Positions 1-7,700 of a stretch of 10,223 nucleotides of DNA are shown in pieces. Location: contig JAGWUU010000100.1 in the NCBI GenBank assembly GCA_028868335.1, positions 1 through 10,223 of the forward strand. Reading direction: 5' to 3'. The translations under genes were made by a program, and so were the position numbers. This DNA comes from Sphingomonadales bacterium (GTDB taxonomy: Bacteria; Pseudomonadota; Alphaproteobacteria; Sphingomonadales; Sphingomonadaceae). Position 1 is the first letter of the stretch. Each line of letters opens with the position of its first letter. Below the pieces are notes generated by a model. It did no database searches and was not told the origin of the DNA. It saw only the letters and a list, made by a program, of their open reading frames with translations.

Positions 1-150
1 GGCGCGATCCAGCACCTTGCGGGGATGAAGGACTCCAAGACCATCATCGCCATCAACAAGGACGAGGACGCCCCGATCTTCCAGGTCGCGGATATCGGCC
101 TGGTGGCGGACCTGTTCAACGCTGTGCCGGAACTGACCGGCAAGCTTTGA
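1..150 (+). CDS. etfA: Electron transfer flavoprotein alpha subunit, C-terminal end (partial)
   Basis: Only the last 49 residues are in the window; the gene enters from the left edge in frame 1 and stops at TGA 148-150. The visible part carries the FAD-binding signature of EtfA: GAIQHLAGM, then IIAINKDEDAPIFQVADIG, then a closing helix VADLFNAVPEL. EtfA pairs with EtfB to form the soluble FAD-containing heterodimer that takes electrons from acyl-CoA dehydrogenases and passes them to ETF:quinone oxidoreductase during fatty-acid and amino-acid oxidation. The family role is established knowledge. The identification rests on this highly conserved tail. A strong hairpin follows 30 bases after the stop, so the transcript probably ends here. 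etfB would be expected upstream, outside the window. Confidence 0.92.
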   Translation, partial: GAIQHLAGMKDSKTIIAINKDEDAPIFQVADIGLVADLFNAVPELTGKL

Positions 151-180
151 ACGCACTACGGCTCTATCAACTAGCTATTT

Positions 181-216
181 GAAAGCCCCTAACCGGAACT
201 CCGGTTGGGGGCTTTC
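181..216. terminator. Strong hairpin after etfA, probable transcription terminator
   Basis: The arms are 181-196 and 201-216, giving a 16-bp stem with a 4-base loop (AACT). There is one T-G wobble (190 with 207); every other position pairs perfectly. It lies 30 bases after the etfA stop and 108 bases before the next start. The bases after the stem are TGTATG rather than a T tract, so termination would rely mainly on the stem, with a few T residues in the 3' arm (GCTTTC). The hairpin is nearly symmetric and could work in both directions, but no gene runs toward it from the right. Confidence 0.75.
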
Positions 217-324
217 TGTATGAAACGCCAACGTGCTGAATTTGAACAGCTTCGGCTGCCAATTTGCTTTCGAAATCTAGGAAATTAGCTAGCATAAGGC
301 AGTCGTCCTTTTGGAGACCGTTCT

Positions 325-1209
325 GTGCGACCCTTGAGATTAATCGTCCAGATTGCGGCTGTGTTGACGCCCTTGCCGACAGCGGCAGCGGAAAAGGCAC
401 CGATTTCCTTAGCCAAGGTCGGCAACTGGGAAATGCGTTACGATGAGGACGGCTGCAACCTGATGGGCAGCTTCGGAGTCGGACGCGAAAATGTCTTGTT
501 GGTGATTAGCCGGACGGCTCCTAGCGATTGGTTCGAAATGAAGTTGTTCGGTGAGTCATTCCGAGAAAGCAATTTCACCAAACCGTTGACTGTCGCGTTC
601 GGCAATAAGCCGCCGATCAAGAGAGTAGCGTTGGCCGGAAAGTCAGCCACGGCAGACCGGCTACCGGTTTTGATCGTCACGCAACTCAGACTTGACGGAG
701 CAGATGTTGCAGAAACCAAACCGGATAGTCATCCGATTTCCCACATAACCCCACAACAGGAAAATGCTGCCACCTCGATCACGGTGTCGATTGACGGCGG
801 GATGCGATATCGGCTCGAAACGGGTTCCTTTGGCCCGCTCATGGCAGCAATTCGCACGTGCACTGATAATCTAGTCCGCCACTGGGGATACGATCCGCAA
901 ATCGAAGCCTCGCTCGTCAACAAACCCATTCCTTCCACCTCACCAGGCACATGGCTGACATTGACCGATTATCCACGTACCGCTTTGGCGCACGGCACCA
1001 ACGGTTACGTGAACTTCAGGCTGGATGTCGATGATCATGGCGCGGTAACGGGTTGCCACATCCTTTTCCGAACCAGCCCCGATGAATTTTCCGATCTGTC
1101 TTGTGCCCTACTCAGGAAGCGAGCCCGTTTCGAGCCGGCACGCGATGCCGAAAACAAACCGGTTCGGTCATTCTTCACAAACAGTGTTCGCTGGATGACA
1201 GGATACTAG
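325..1209 (+). CDS. Secreted protein with TonB-like C-terminal domain
   Basis: This encodes 294 residues from a GTG start, chosen because GGAG at 313-316 sits 8 bases upstream and because a signal peptide follows at once: RLR-type basic start, hydrophobic core to about residue 20, likely cut after TAAA (residue 22). The protein should therefore be periplasmic or exported, not membrane-anchored like classical TonB. Residues 30-185 form an unrecognised domain (GNWEMRYDEDGC near 33-44, RLETGSFGPL near 163-172). Residues 214-291 resemble a TonB C-terminal fold: YVNFRLDVDDHGAVTGC, then a second Cys at 260, then LLRKRARFEPA and a closing VRW. Two cysteines (244 and 260) could form a disulfide; this is inference. 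No TonB transmembrane anchor or proline-rich spacer is present, so energy transduction is doubtful. Base composition is clearly lower in GC than its neighbours (28 of 60 bases at 541-600). Its stop overlaps the stop of the convergent acetyltransferase gene. Confidence 0.85.
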   Translation: MRPLRLIVQIAAVLTPLPTAAAEKAPISLAKVGNWEMRYDEDGCNLMGSFGVGRENVLLVISRTAPSDWFEMKLFGESFRESNFTKPLTVAFGNKPPIKRVALAGKSATADRLPVLIVTQLRLDGADVAETKPDSHPISHITPQQENAATSITVSIDGGMRYRLETGSFGPLMAAIRTCTDNLVRHWGYDPQIEASLVNKPIPSTSPGTWLTLTDYPRTALAHGTNGYVNFRLDVDDHGAVTGCHILFRTSPDEFSDLSCALLRKRARFEPARDAENKPVRSFFTNSVRWMTGY

Positions 1210-1733
1210 GCAAGCCGCTCGTACAATACCAGCGTTGCCCCTTCCTCCGGCTCGTGCCTTCCATAGGTCGCGAAGCCCAGCTTCCGGGCCAGCGCATCGG
1301 AGGCCGCGTGGCCTTCCTCGATCATGCAGGCAATCCGCTGGTGGCCGTGGGTCTGGTCGAACCAGGCCAGCGCGGCTTCCATCGCCTCGCGCGCGAGGCC
1401 CTGGCCCCAGTGGTCCATGTGGACGATCCAGCCCGCTTCGGGGACGTTGTCCATTCCCTGTCCTTCACCGAATCCGCGGTGGCTGCGGAACACACCGCAG
1501 GTGGCGATGATCCGCTGCGTCCCCTTGATGCGCACGGCAAAGGTGCCATAGCCATAGAGCGCCCAGGACCCCGCATTGCGCAGCAGGCGGTTGAAAGCAT
1601 CCATCGGCGTGGGCGTGAACGTGCCGAGAAAGTGGCGGGTCTCTTCATCTAGGGTCAGTTTGAACAGGTCCGCCAGATCGGTGGGCCGGGGCTGCCACAG
1701 TTCCAGTCGGGCGGTTTCGAGCAGCGGTTTCAC
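1206..1733 (-). CDS. GNAT family N-acetyltransferase (RimJ/RimL-like)
   Basis: This encodes 175 residues of the acetyl-CoA-dependent GNAT fold. The opening LETARLELWQPRPTDLADLF is the usual beta1/alpha1 start of the RimJ/RimL-type branch. GWIVHMDHWGQGLAREAM (101-118) is motif A, with the HWGQGLA turn that binds the acetyl-CoA pyrophosphate. ASDALARKLGFATYGRH (144-160) is the typical C-terminal SxxxxxKxGF segment. The substrate cannot be told from sequence. I chose the GTG at 1733 because the family start follows directly and because it overlaps the TGA of the DUF445 gene as GTGA (1730-1733), implying coupled translation. The open frame continues upstream of 1733, but that part reads as arginine- and histidine-rich shadow of the DUF445 gene. 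It is the last gene of the RND pump operon. Its TAG stop lies inside a CTAG shared with the convergent gene, so no terminator separates the two. Confidence 0.9.
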   Translation of the reverse strand: MKPLLETARLELWQPRPTDLADLFKLTLDEETRHFLGTFTPTPMDAFNRLLRNAGSWALYGYGTFAVRIKGTQRIIATCGVFRSHRGFGEGQGMDNVPEAGWIVHMDHWGQGLAREAMEAALAWFDQTHGHQRIACMIEEGHAASDALARKLGFATYGRHEPEEGATLVLYERLA

Positions 1734-3007
1734 AGCAGCACGTCCACCGCGTGGATCGCCACGCCTACCAGTCCGCCGACCAGTGTGCCGTTGATGCGGA
1801 TGAATTGCAGGTCGCGGCCGACTGCACCCTCGATCCGGTCGGTCACTGTCTGGGCGTCCCAGCGCTTGACGGTTTCGGAAACGAGCCGGACGATCTGGTC
1901 GCCATAGCGCGTCACGATGCCGACCAGGGTGCGGCGGGCGAAGCGGTTGATGTGCACCTGCAGCCGCGCGTCGGTCTGAAGAGCGGTGCCAAGTTCGGCA
2001 AGGCTCTGCCTGAGCTGTCCCGACAGTGCGGTATCCGGATCGCGCGTGGCGCGCAGCATGGCGGCGCGGGTGCGCTCCCAGATGCCGTCTATCCACCTGC
2101 CCATCGCCGGGTTGGCGAGGATTTCAAGCTTCATCCGTTCGACCCTGGCCTGCATGTCCGGGCTATGGAGCAGATCATTGGCAAGCGTTTCCAAGCCCTC
2201 CTCCACCTTGCGGCGCAATGGGTGATCCGGATCGACCAGCGTTTCGGCGAGCAGCTTGTAGAGTCCGTCCAGGATGGCGTTGGCAAGGCGTTCGTCGAGG
2301 CCGGTCCAGCGCAGGATCGCGTTGGCCCGGGTGTGGATCATTTCACGCAGGAGATCCTCGTTATCCTCCAGCGTCAGTCCGGCCCAGCGGATCAGGCCTT
2401 CGATCAGCGGCAAGTGGCGCTTGTCAGCGATCGCTGCGGTGAGCAACTGGCCAAGCAGAGGCGCCACCTCCAGCCGTTCGAGCTGTGTGCGCAGGCCACG
2501 CTTGACCATACCGCCCAGTTGTTCCGGATCGAGCGACTGCAGCACATCACCGATCAGGCTGGCGGCACCGGTGCGCAGACGGTTTTCGCCCGAACGCCCC
2601 GGATCGACCAGGAACCGCCCCGTTGCCTCCGCCAGGTTCATGTTGTGCAGCCGCCTCGCCACGACCTGGGGGGTGAGGAAATATTCGCGCAGGAATGTCG
2701 CCATGGTGTCGGCGATCCGGTCCTTGTTTTCAGGGATGATCGCCGTGTGTGGAATCGGCAGGCCAAGCGGGTGGCGGAAAAGTGCTGTCACCGCGAACCA
2801 ATCAGCCATACCGCCAACCATTCCCGCCTCTGCAAAGGCAAGGACATAGCCCCAGGCCGGATGAGCGCCGAGGAAATGGCGAGCAAGGAAATAGACCCCG
2901 GCCATGACCACAAGCAGGCTGGTGGCGAAGATTCGCATCCGCCGCGCACGGTCAACCAGCGCGGGTGGCTGCTCCATCGGCGACAAGGCTGCGATGACCT
3001 GATTCAC
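1730..3007 (-). CDS. DUF445 (YjiN-like) inner membrane protein
   Basis: This encodes 425 residues of the DUF445 family, a membrane protein family without an established biochemical role. Two N-terminal membrane segments lie at about 25-42 and 52-72. They run into the family signature MADWFAVTALFRHPLGLPIP followed by HTAIIPENKDRIAD (67-100). A long, mostly helical soluble region follows (100-400). The end, LQFIRINGTLVGGLVGVAI (400-418), is a last membrane segment that stops almost at the C-terminus. The length is usual for the family. The GTG at 3007 is used as the start because it overlaps the RND stop codon as GTGA (3004-3007). An ATG at 2977 (residue 11) is a possible alternative, but neither has a strong Shine-Dalgarno. 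The soluble region between membrane anchors suggests an envelope-spanning or scaffold role; that is inference. Placement directly behind an RND permease could mean that it affects pump or envelope integrity. Confidence 0.9.
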   Translation of the reverse strand: MNQVIAALSPMEQPPALVDRARRMRIFATSLLVVMAGVYFLARHFLGAHPAWGYVLAFAEAGMVGGMADWFAVTALFRHPLGLPIPHTAIIPENKDRIADTMATFLREYFLTPQVVARRLHNMNLAEATGRFLVDPGRSGENRLRTGAASLIGDVLQSLDPEQLGGMVKRGLRTQLERLEVAPLLGQLLTAAIADKRHLPLIEGLIRWAGLTLEDNEDLLREMIHTRANAILRWTGLDERLANAILDGLYKLLAETLVDPDHPLRRKVEEGLETLANDLLHSPDMQARVERMKLEILANPAMGRWIDGIWERTRAAMLRATRDPDTALSGQLRQSLAELGTALQTDARLQVHINRFARRTLVGIVTRYGDQIVRLVSETVKRWDAQTVTDRIEGAVGRDLQFIRINGTLVGGLVGVAIHAVDVLL

Positions 3008-6000
3008 TCGGCAGGAAAGGCTTCCGTATCGTCATGGCGCTGTGGGCTGAAGTGGCCTGGTTGATCAGGATCATAGGTCAACAACCGCTTCCTCAACCAC
3101 GGCCCGACGCGCTTTTCCACGCCATCGGCCAGGCTGAACCCGGCGGGAACGATGACCAGCGTGAGCAAGGTGGACAGCACAAGCCCGCCCATCACCACGG
3201 TTCCCATCGGTGCGCGCCAGGCGCCATCGCCAGTCAGCGACAGCGCGGTCGGGATCATGCCCGCAGTCATCGCCACGGTGGTCATCACGATCGGCTGGGC
3301 GCGCTTGTGGCCGGCATCCTTGATCGCCTGCAACTTGGGCACGCCTGCCGCCATCTCCTCAATCGCAAAATCGATCAGCAGAATCGAATTCTTGGCGACG
3401 ATCCCCAACAGCATCAGCAAGCCGATATAGACAGGCATCGAGATCGGCTGGCCGATCAACACCAGGGCCAGAAGTCCCCCTAGTGGCGCGAGCAGCAGCG
3501 AGGTCATGTTGACCAGCGGCGAAACAAAGCGGCGGTACAGCAGCACCAGCACGGCAAAGACCAGCATGATGCCGGCGATCACCGCGAGGATGAAATTCTG
3601 GATCATCTCACCCTGCCACTTTTCCTCACCCACCGGGGCGTTGGAAACCCCGCGCGGCAGGTTCTTCATGATCGGCAATGCCTGAATCTTCTGCATCACC
3701 GGACCTTTCACCGCACCCGGGGCAAGGTCGGCGCCAACGAAGATGCGGCGCGACTGATTGTAGCGCTGTATCTGCGTGGGGCCTGCGCCAAACTTTATGT
3801 CGGCAACCCTGCTGAGCGGCACCGATCCTCCGGTCCCGGTCGGAACGGGCAGGTTCTGGATCGTCGCAATGTCGCGCCGCGATTCCCGGGGCAGAATGAC
3901 CCTGATCGGGACCTGGCGATTGCTGAGCGAGAACTTGGCCGCGTTCTGGTCGATCTCTCCCAGCGTGGCGATGCGGATCGCCTGGCTCAGCGAGGCGGTT
4001 GTGACACCCAGTTGTGCAGCCAGATCCAGCCGCGGCACGATTACCAATTCGGGGCGCTTCATGTCAGCGGCAATACGCGGAGCGACCACTCCCTCGACGC
4101 CCTGCATCTGTTCCGTCAGGGTTTGCGCGGTCTTCTGCAACAGGTCCGGATCGCTGCCGGAAAGCATGACGGAAATATCGCGGCCCGTTCCGAACCCGGC
4201 CGATTGCGAGGCGAAGGTTACGCGGGCGTCGGAAATTCTGGCGAGTACCGGGGCCAGGCGGCGTTCGAATTCGATGCTGGTCGTATCGCGCTTGGGCTTG
4301 AGCATGATATACACGCGCGCATTGCCTTCGCGGACGCGCTCCATAGCCCGAGCGACTTCGGGCTGCGCCGACACAATCTTCTCTACCTTGTCGGCAACGA
4401 CCTCGGTTTGCTCGATCGTGGTTCCGGGGACCATCTCGATATTTACCCGGCTCGAATCGTCGTTGATCGTCGGCTGGAACTGCTGCGGCATGTTGACCAG
4501 CAGCGTTACCGTCAACACCAGCGCCGCTATGCCAACGCCAAATGCACGGACACGGTGATCGCCGCGGATGCGCGCGCCCAGCCGCGCCACGAAATAGGAA
4601 TGCCAACGCGCCAGCCCGCCGCCCGTGAGGCGAACCAGGCGACTCAGCACGCGGCCGACAACGATGCAAACCGCAACGAAAACCAGCAGCGCCAGCGGCA
4701 CGGTCACCAGCGCGTGCCATTTGAGCGGGGTAAGGATGCCCGACAGGCCTTTCGCCGCAACTCCGGCTGCGGCAAGCGAGACAATCCCGATAACCAGCTC
4801 CACGAAGGGGTAGGGCCAGCGGAACCGGGCCGGGGTCAATTCCGTCCGGATGGCCTCAGCCTTGTGCGTATCGAGCGTCCAGTCGAGAACCCGCGTGTAG
4901 AGGTCCATCAGACGGCCTTCGCCGTGCGATTCCTGCCCGTGCGCTTTGAGGAAGTACGCCGCGACCATCGGCGTGATCATCCGCGCGACGGCCAGTGATA
5001 CCAGCACGGCGGCCACAATCGTCAGACCGAAGTTCTTGAAGAATTGACCCGACATTCCCGGCATCAAACCTACCGGCAGGAATACAGCGACGATGCACAT
5101 GGTCGTCGCGACGACCGCCAGCCCGATCTCGTCCGCCGCGTCGATCGACGCCTGATAGGCGGTCTTGCCCATCCGCATGTGCCTGACGATGTTTTCGATC
5201 TCGACGATCGCATCGTCGACCAGGACCCCGGCCACCAGGCTGAGCGCGAGCAAGGACAGCGAATTGAGGTCGAAGCCCATCAGGCTCATGAACCAGAACG
5301 TCGGGATTGCCGACAGCGGGATGGCGATTGCGCTAATCATGGTCGCGCGCCAGTCACGCAGGAAGAAGAACACCACGACAATGGCCAGAACCGCGCCCTC
5401 GATCATGGCTTCTATCGAGCTGGCGTACTGGTCCTTGGTATATTTCACGCTGGTATAGAGCAGCGTGAAGTGCACCCCGGGGTTGTCTTTCTCGAGCTTG
5501 GCTATTTCCGCCGTCGCAGCATCGAAAACGGTGACATCGGAGGCGCCCTTGGCGCGTTCGATTCCGAACGTCACCACCTGCCGCCCGCGCATCTTGGCGA
5601 TCGACGTCCGCTCCGAGTTGCCGTCATAGACCGTGGCTATGTCGGACAGACGGACGGCCCGCCCACCGCTCAGGTTGACCTGGGTTTGCGAAAGCTGAAA
5701 GGCGTCGGCGGCATTTCCAAGGACCCGAACCGACTGGCGCGAGCCGGCGATTTCCGCCTTGCCGCCCGCCGCATCAAGGTTGACCGAACGCAGTGCCGCG
5801 TTGACCTGGCTGGCCGTCACCCCCATCGACTGCATGCGCGCCGGATCGAGAACCACGCGGATCTCGCGGTCCACGCCACCTTCGCGACTGACCGCAGCCA
5901 TGCCCTGGATTCCGAGCAACCGCTTGGCCACCGTGTCATCGATGAACCAGCTGAGCTGTTCCATCGTCATGTCGTCGGCGCTGACGGCGAAGTAGCCGAT

Positions 6001-6423
6001 CGGCCCATTTCCGCCGATTTCCACCTTGGACACCCGCGGCTCGAGTATTCCGTCGGGCAGACTGCCGCGAATCTGATCGATGGCGTTCTTGACGTCGCTC
6101 ACTGCCTCGATCGTGTTGGTTCCGATCGCGAACTGGACGAAGGTGTTGCTAGAGCCCTCGCTAGCGGTCGACTGGATTTCGTCGACCCCGTTGATCGATC
6201 GGACGGCCGCTTCAACCTTCTGGGTAATCTGCGTCTCGATCTCGCGCGGTGCAGCGCCAGGTTGCGCGATCATGACCGTGACGGCCGGAAAATCGATATC
6301 CGGATTGTCGTTCACATCCATCCGGCTGAACGACAGCACGCCCGCCATGAGGAGGCCGATGAACAGCACGATCGGAATGACCGGGTTGCGAATCGACCAG
6401 GCTGAGATGTTGCGGAAATTCAC
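3004..6423 (-). CDS. RND efflux permease (HAE1/AcrB-like inner membrane pump)
   Basis: This encodes 1139 residues, longer than the roughly 1050 usual for AcrB-type pumps. The trimeric permease would use the proton gradient to export drugs or other hydrophobic compounds through a periplasmic adaptor and an outer-membrane channel. Visible marks: TM1 at 12-31; porter domain with PGAAPREIETQITQKVEAAV (55-74); TM2-6 from about 341 to 490; the TM4 proton-relay pair in GVLVDDAIVEIENI (Asp403, Asp404); TM7 near 626-643; second porter half; and the TM10 lysine in GIVAKNSILLIDF (Lys1011). So both halves and the relay residues are intact. Unusual is the linker between halves (about 525-605), which holds two extra hydrophobic stretches at 538-560 and 569-592. 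The GTG start gives the family N-terminus MNFRNISAWSIRNPVIPIV. Its GAAGG (6432-6436) overlaps the stop of the adaptor gene with 8-base spacing. The substrate is unknown. Confidence 0.95.
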   Translation of the reverse strand: MNFRNISAWSIRNPVIPIVLFIGLLMAGVLSFSRMDVNDNPDIDFPAVTVMIAQPGAAPREIETQITQKVEAAVRSINGVDEIQSTASEGSSNTFVQFAIGTNTIEAVSDVKNAIDQIRGSLPDGILEPRVSKVEIGGNGPIGYFAVSADDMTMEQLSWFIDDTVAKRLLGIQGMAAVSREGGVDREIRVVLDPARMQSMGVTASQVNAALRSVNLDAAGGKAEIAGSRQSVRVLGNAADAFQLSQTQVNLSGGRAVRLSDIATVYDGNSERTSIAKMRGRQVVTFGIERAKGASDVTVFDAATAEIAKLEKDNPGVHFTLLYTSVKYTKDQYASSIEAMIEGAVLAIVVVFFFLRDWRATMISAIAIPLSAIPTFWFMSLMGFDLNSLSLLALSLVAGVLVDDAIVEIENIVRHMRMGKTAYQASIDAADEIGLAVVATTMCIVAVFLPVGLMPGMSGQFFKNFGLTIVAAVLVSLAVARMITPMVAAYFLKAHGQESHGEGRLMDLYTRVLDWTLDTHKAEAIRTELTPARFRWPYPFVELVIGIVSLAAAGVAAKGLSGILTPLKWHALVTVPLALLVFVAVCIVVGRVLSRLVRLTGGGLARWHSYFVARLGARIRGDHRVRAFGVGIAALVLTVTLLVNMPQQFQPTINDDSSRVNIEMVPGTTIEQTEVVADKVEKIVSAQPEVARAMERVREGNARVYIMLKPKRDTTSIEFERRLAPVLARISDARVTFASQSAGFGTGRDISVMLSGSDPDLLQKTAQTLTEQMQGVEGVVAPRIAADMKRPELVIVPRLDLAAQLGVTTASLSQAIRIATLGEIDQNAAKFSLSNRQVPIRVILPRESRRDIATIQNLPVPTGTGGSVPLSRVADIKFGAGPTQIQRYNQSRRIFVGADLAPGAVKGPVMQKIQALPIMKNLPRGVSNAPVGEEKWQGEMIQNFILAVIAGIMLVFAVLVLLYRRFVSPLVNMTSLLLAPLGGLLALVLIGQPISMPVYIGLLMLLGIVAKNSILLIDFAIEEMAAGVPKLQAIKDAGHKRAQPIVMTTVAMTAGMIPTALSLTGDGAWRAPMGTVVMGGLVLSTLLTLVIVPAGFSLADGVEKRVGPWLRKRLLTYDPDQPGHFSPQRHDDTEAFPAE

Positions 6424-6434
6424 GGGCCTGGCCT

Positions 6435-7631
6435 TCAGTTGACCTTGACGGTCTGCGGCTTGATCTTGTCGCCGGGATTGAGGAACCCGCCCGCGCGCAA
6501 CACCACCCGTTCGTTCCCGGCAAGTCCTTCGATCACGGCGATGCCCCGCCCGGTCACCAACCCGGTCTTGACGGCGCGTCGCTCGGCCCTGTCACCAGCG
6601 CCGACGATATAGACGAAGCTGCCCTTGTCATCGGTGAGGATCGCGGATTCCGGCAGCATCGGCGCCACTACCGTTCCCGCGTTTATCACCGCGCTGGCAA
6701 AGCCGCCAGGACGCAACTGCGGCGCATAAGCCAAGGCGATGCGCGCCATGCCCTGACGCGTCTGCGGATCGATAACCGGTGAAATCTGCCAGATCTGGCC
6801 GGTAAAACTCCGATCCGATCCGACCGGCGTAACCTGCGCGCTGACTCCCGTGGAGAGCTTCGCCAGATCGATTTCACCGACTTGGGCGAGCAATTCCATC
6901 TCTCCGCCCTTGGCTAGCCGGAACAGGACCCCCGATCCGCCGCTGACCACCTGGCCCGGCTCGGCCTTGCGTTCAAGAACCAGGCCAGCAGCCGGTGCGA
7001 CGACGTTCAGACGACGCGATTGGGCCTGAAGCACCCCAAGCTGGGCACCCGCCACACGGACCTGCGCATTGGCGGCATCGCGGGTCGCGCGCAGCCGATC
7101 GAGGTCAGCCTTGGAAATAAAACCCTTGCCGACCAGTTTGAGCGCCCGATCATAATTCGCCTGCGCAAGATCGGCATTGGCCCGCGCAACCTGAACCTGC
7201 GCCGCCTGACTTGCCTGCTGCTGGACCTGCACCGAGCGGTCGATCACGGCCAGCACCTGGCCCTGGTGGACCCACTGGCCCGGATCGACCAGCACCTGCG
7301 CAACCTGCCCGCCTTCCCCGGCAACCCCGACAGGCATTTCGCGCCGCGCAGCAAGGCTGCCGGTGGCCTTTAGCTGACCTGCGATCGAACCGCTCCCCGG
7401 AGAGATCACGGTAACTACCGGAACCTGCGTCTTCGCATCGGTCGACACTTCGTCGCCCGAACCGCGATGGGTCAGGAACCAGATTCCGATCAGAGCCAGC
7501 AGGACAGCACCCGCGCCGATGATCAGCCAGCGCTTTGAACGCCGGTCCGCTTCATCGTCTTCAAGCAGCGGATTGCCCTCGCGACTCTCGACCGCGGCGC
7601 CGGGTCCGTCAATTCGAGCATCGAAATTCAT
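6435..7631 (-). CDS. RND efflux periplasmic adaptor (membrane fusion protein, HlyD/AcrA family)
   Basis: This encodes 398 residues from ATG 7631 and is the adaptor linking the RND permease to an outer-membrane channel. Residue numbers here count from the longer GTG start at 7667 (410 residues). There is a 46-residue acidic, charged N-terminal part, then one membrane segment RWLIIGAGAVLLALIGIWFL (47-66), with no lipobox, so it is anchored by a helix. Two half lipoyl domains, VAGEGGQVAQVLVDPGQWV (115-133) and VVAPAAGLVLERKAEPGQVV (222-241), flank an alpha-helical hairpin (145-219). The beta-barrel and membrane-proximal domains follow (GQIWQISPVIDPQTRQGMAR, RPGGFASA, VVLRAGGFLNPGD). The start is uncertain: GTG 7667 and ATG 7649 are in frame. 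I prefer ATG 7631 because GAAGG at 7643-7647 precedes it, though with an 11-base gap, and because I recall sphingomonad homologues starting MN(F/Y). It is the first gene of the pump operon; the permease gene follows after 11 bases. Confidence 0.92.
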   Translation of the reverse strand: MNFDARIDGPGAAVESREGNPLLEDDEADRRSKRWLIIGAGAVLLALIGIWFLTHRGSGDEVSTDAKTQVPVVTVISPGSGSIAGQLKATGSLAARREMPVGVAGEGGQVAQVLVDPGQWVHQGQVLAVIDRSVQVQQQASQAAQVQVARANADLAQANYDRALKLVGKGFISKADLDRLRATRDAANAQVRVAGAQLGVLQAQSRRLNVVAPAAGLVLERKAEPGQVVSGGSGVLFRLAKGGEMELLAQVGEIDLAKLSTGVSAQVTPVGSDRSFTGQIWQISPVIDPQTRQGMARIALAYAPQLRPGGFASAVINAGTVVAPMLPESAILTDDKGSFVYIVGAGDRAERRAVKTGLVTGRGIAVIEGLAGNERVVLRAGGFLNPGDKIKPQTVKVN

Positions 7632-7700
7632 CGCCGGACGTGCCTTCATATTCGGTTCGCGATCCACATTTGCCCGGTCAGGCGCCGCGGATCGCGAACT

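Noticed and set aside
260..300. Possible sigma-70 promoter before the TonB-domain gene (TTGCTT at 264-269, TAGCAT at 290-295)
   Set aside because: The spacing is 20 bases and both elements match poorly; the region is AT-rich but no clear promoter can be placed.
1734..2096. Upstream extension of the acetyltransferase frame to an ATG at 2096
   Set aside because: The extra 121 residues are Arg/His-rich shadow sequence inside the DUF445 gene; the family N-terminus begins at GTG 1733.
1751..3064. Long + strand open frame (437 codons) opposite the DUF445 gene
   Set aside because: The - strand product is a clear DUF445 protein; the + strand reading is rich in Arg, Gln, His and Asp with no domain, typical of the antisense frame in GC-rich DNA.
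5044..6405. Long + strand open frame (453 codons) opposite the RND permease
   Set aside because: It is the antisense shadow of the conserved permease, with low-complexity charged composition and no recognisable motif.
7646..7669. Seven-codon leader frame (MWIANRI) ending in an ATGA overlap with ATG 7649
   Set aside because: It lies within the possible N-terminal part of the adaptor gene, has no ribosome-binding site, and such short frames are expected by chance.
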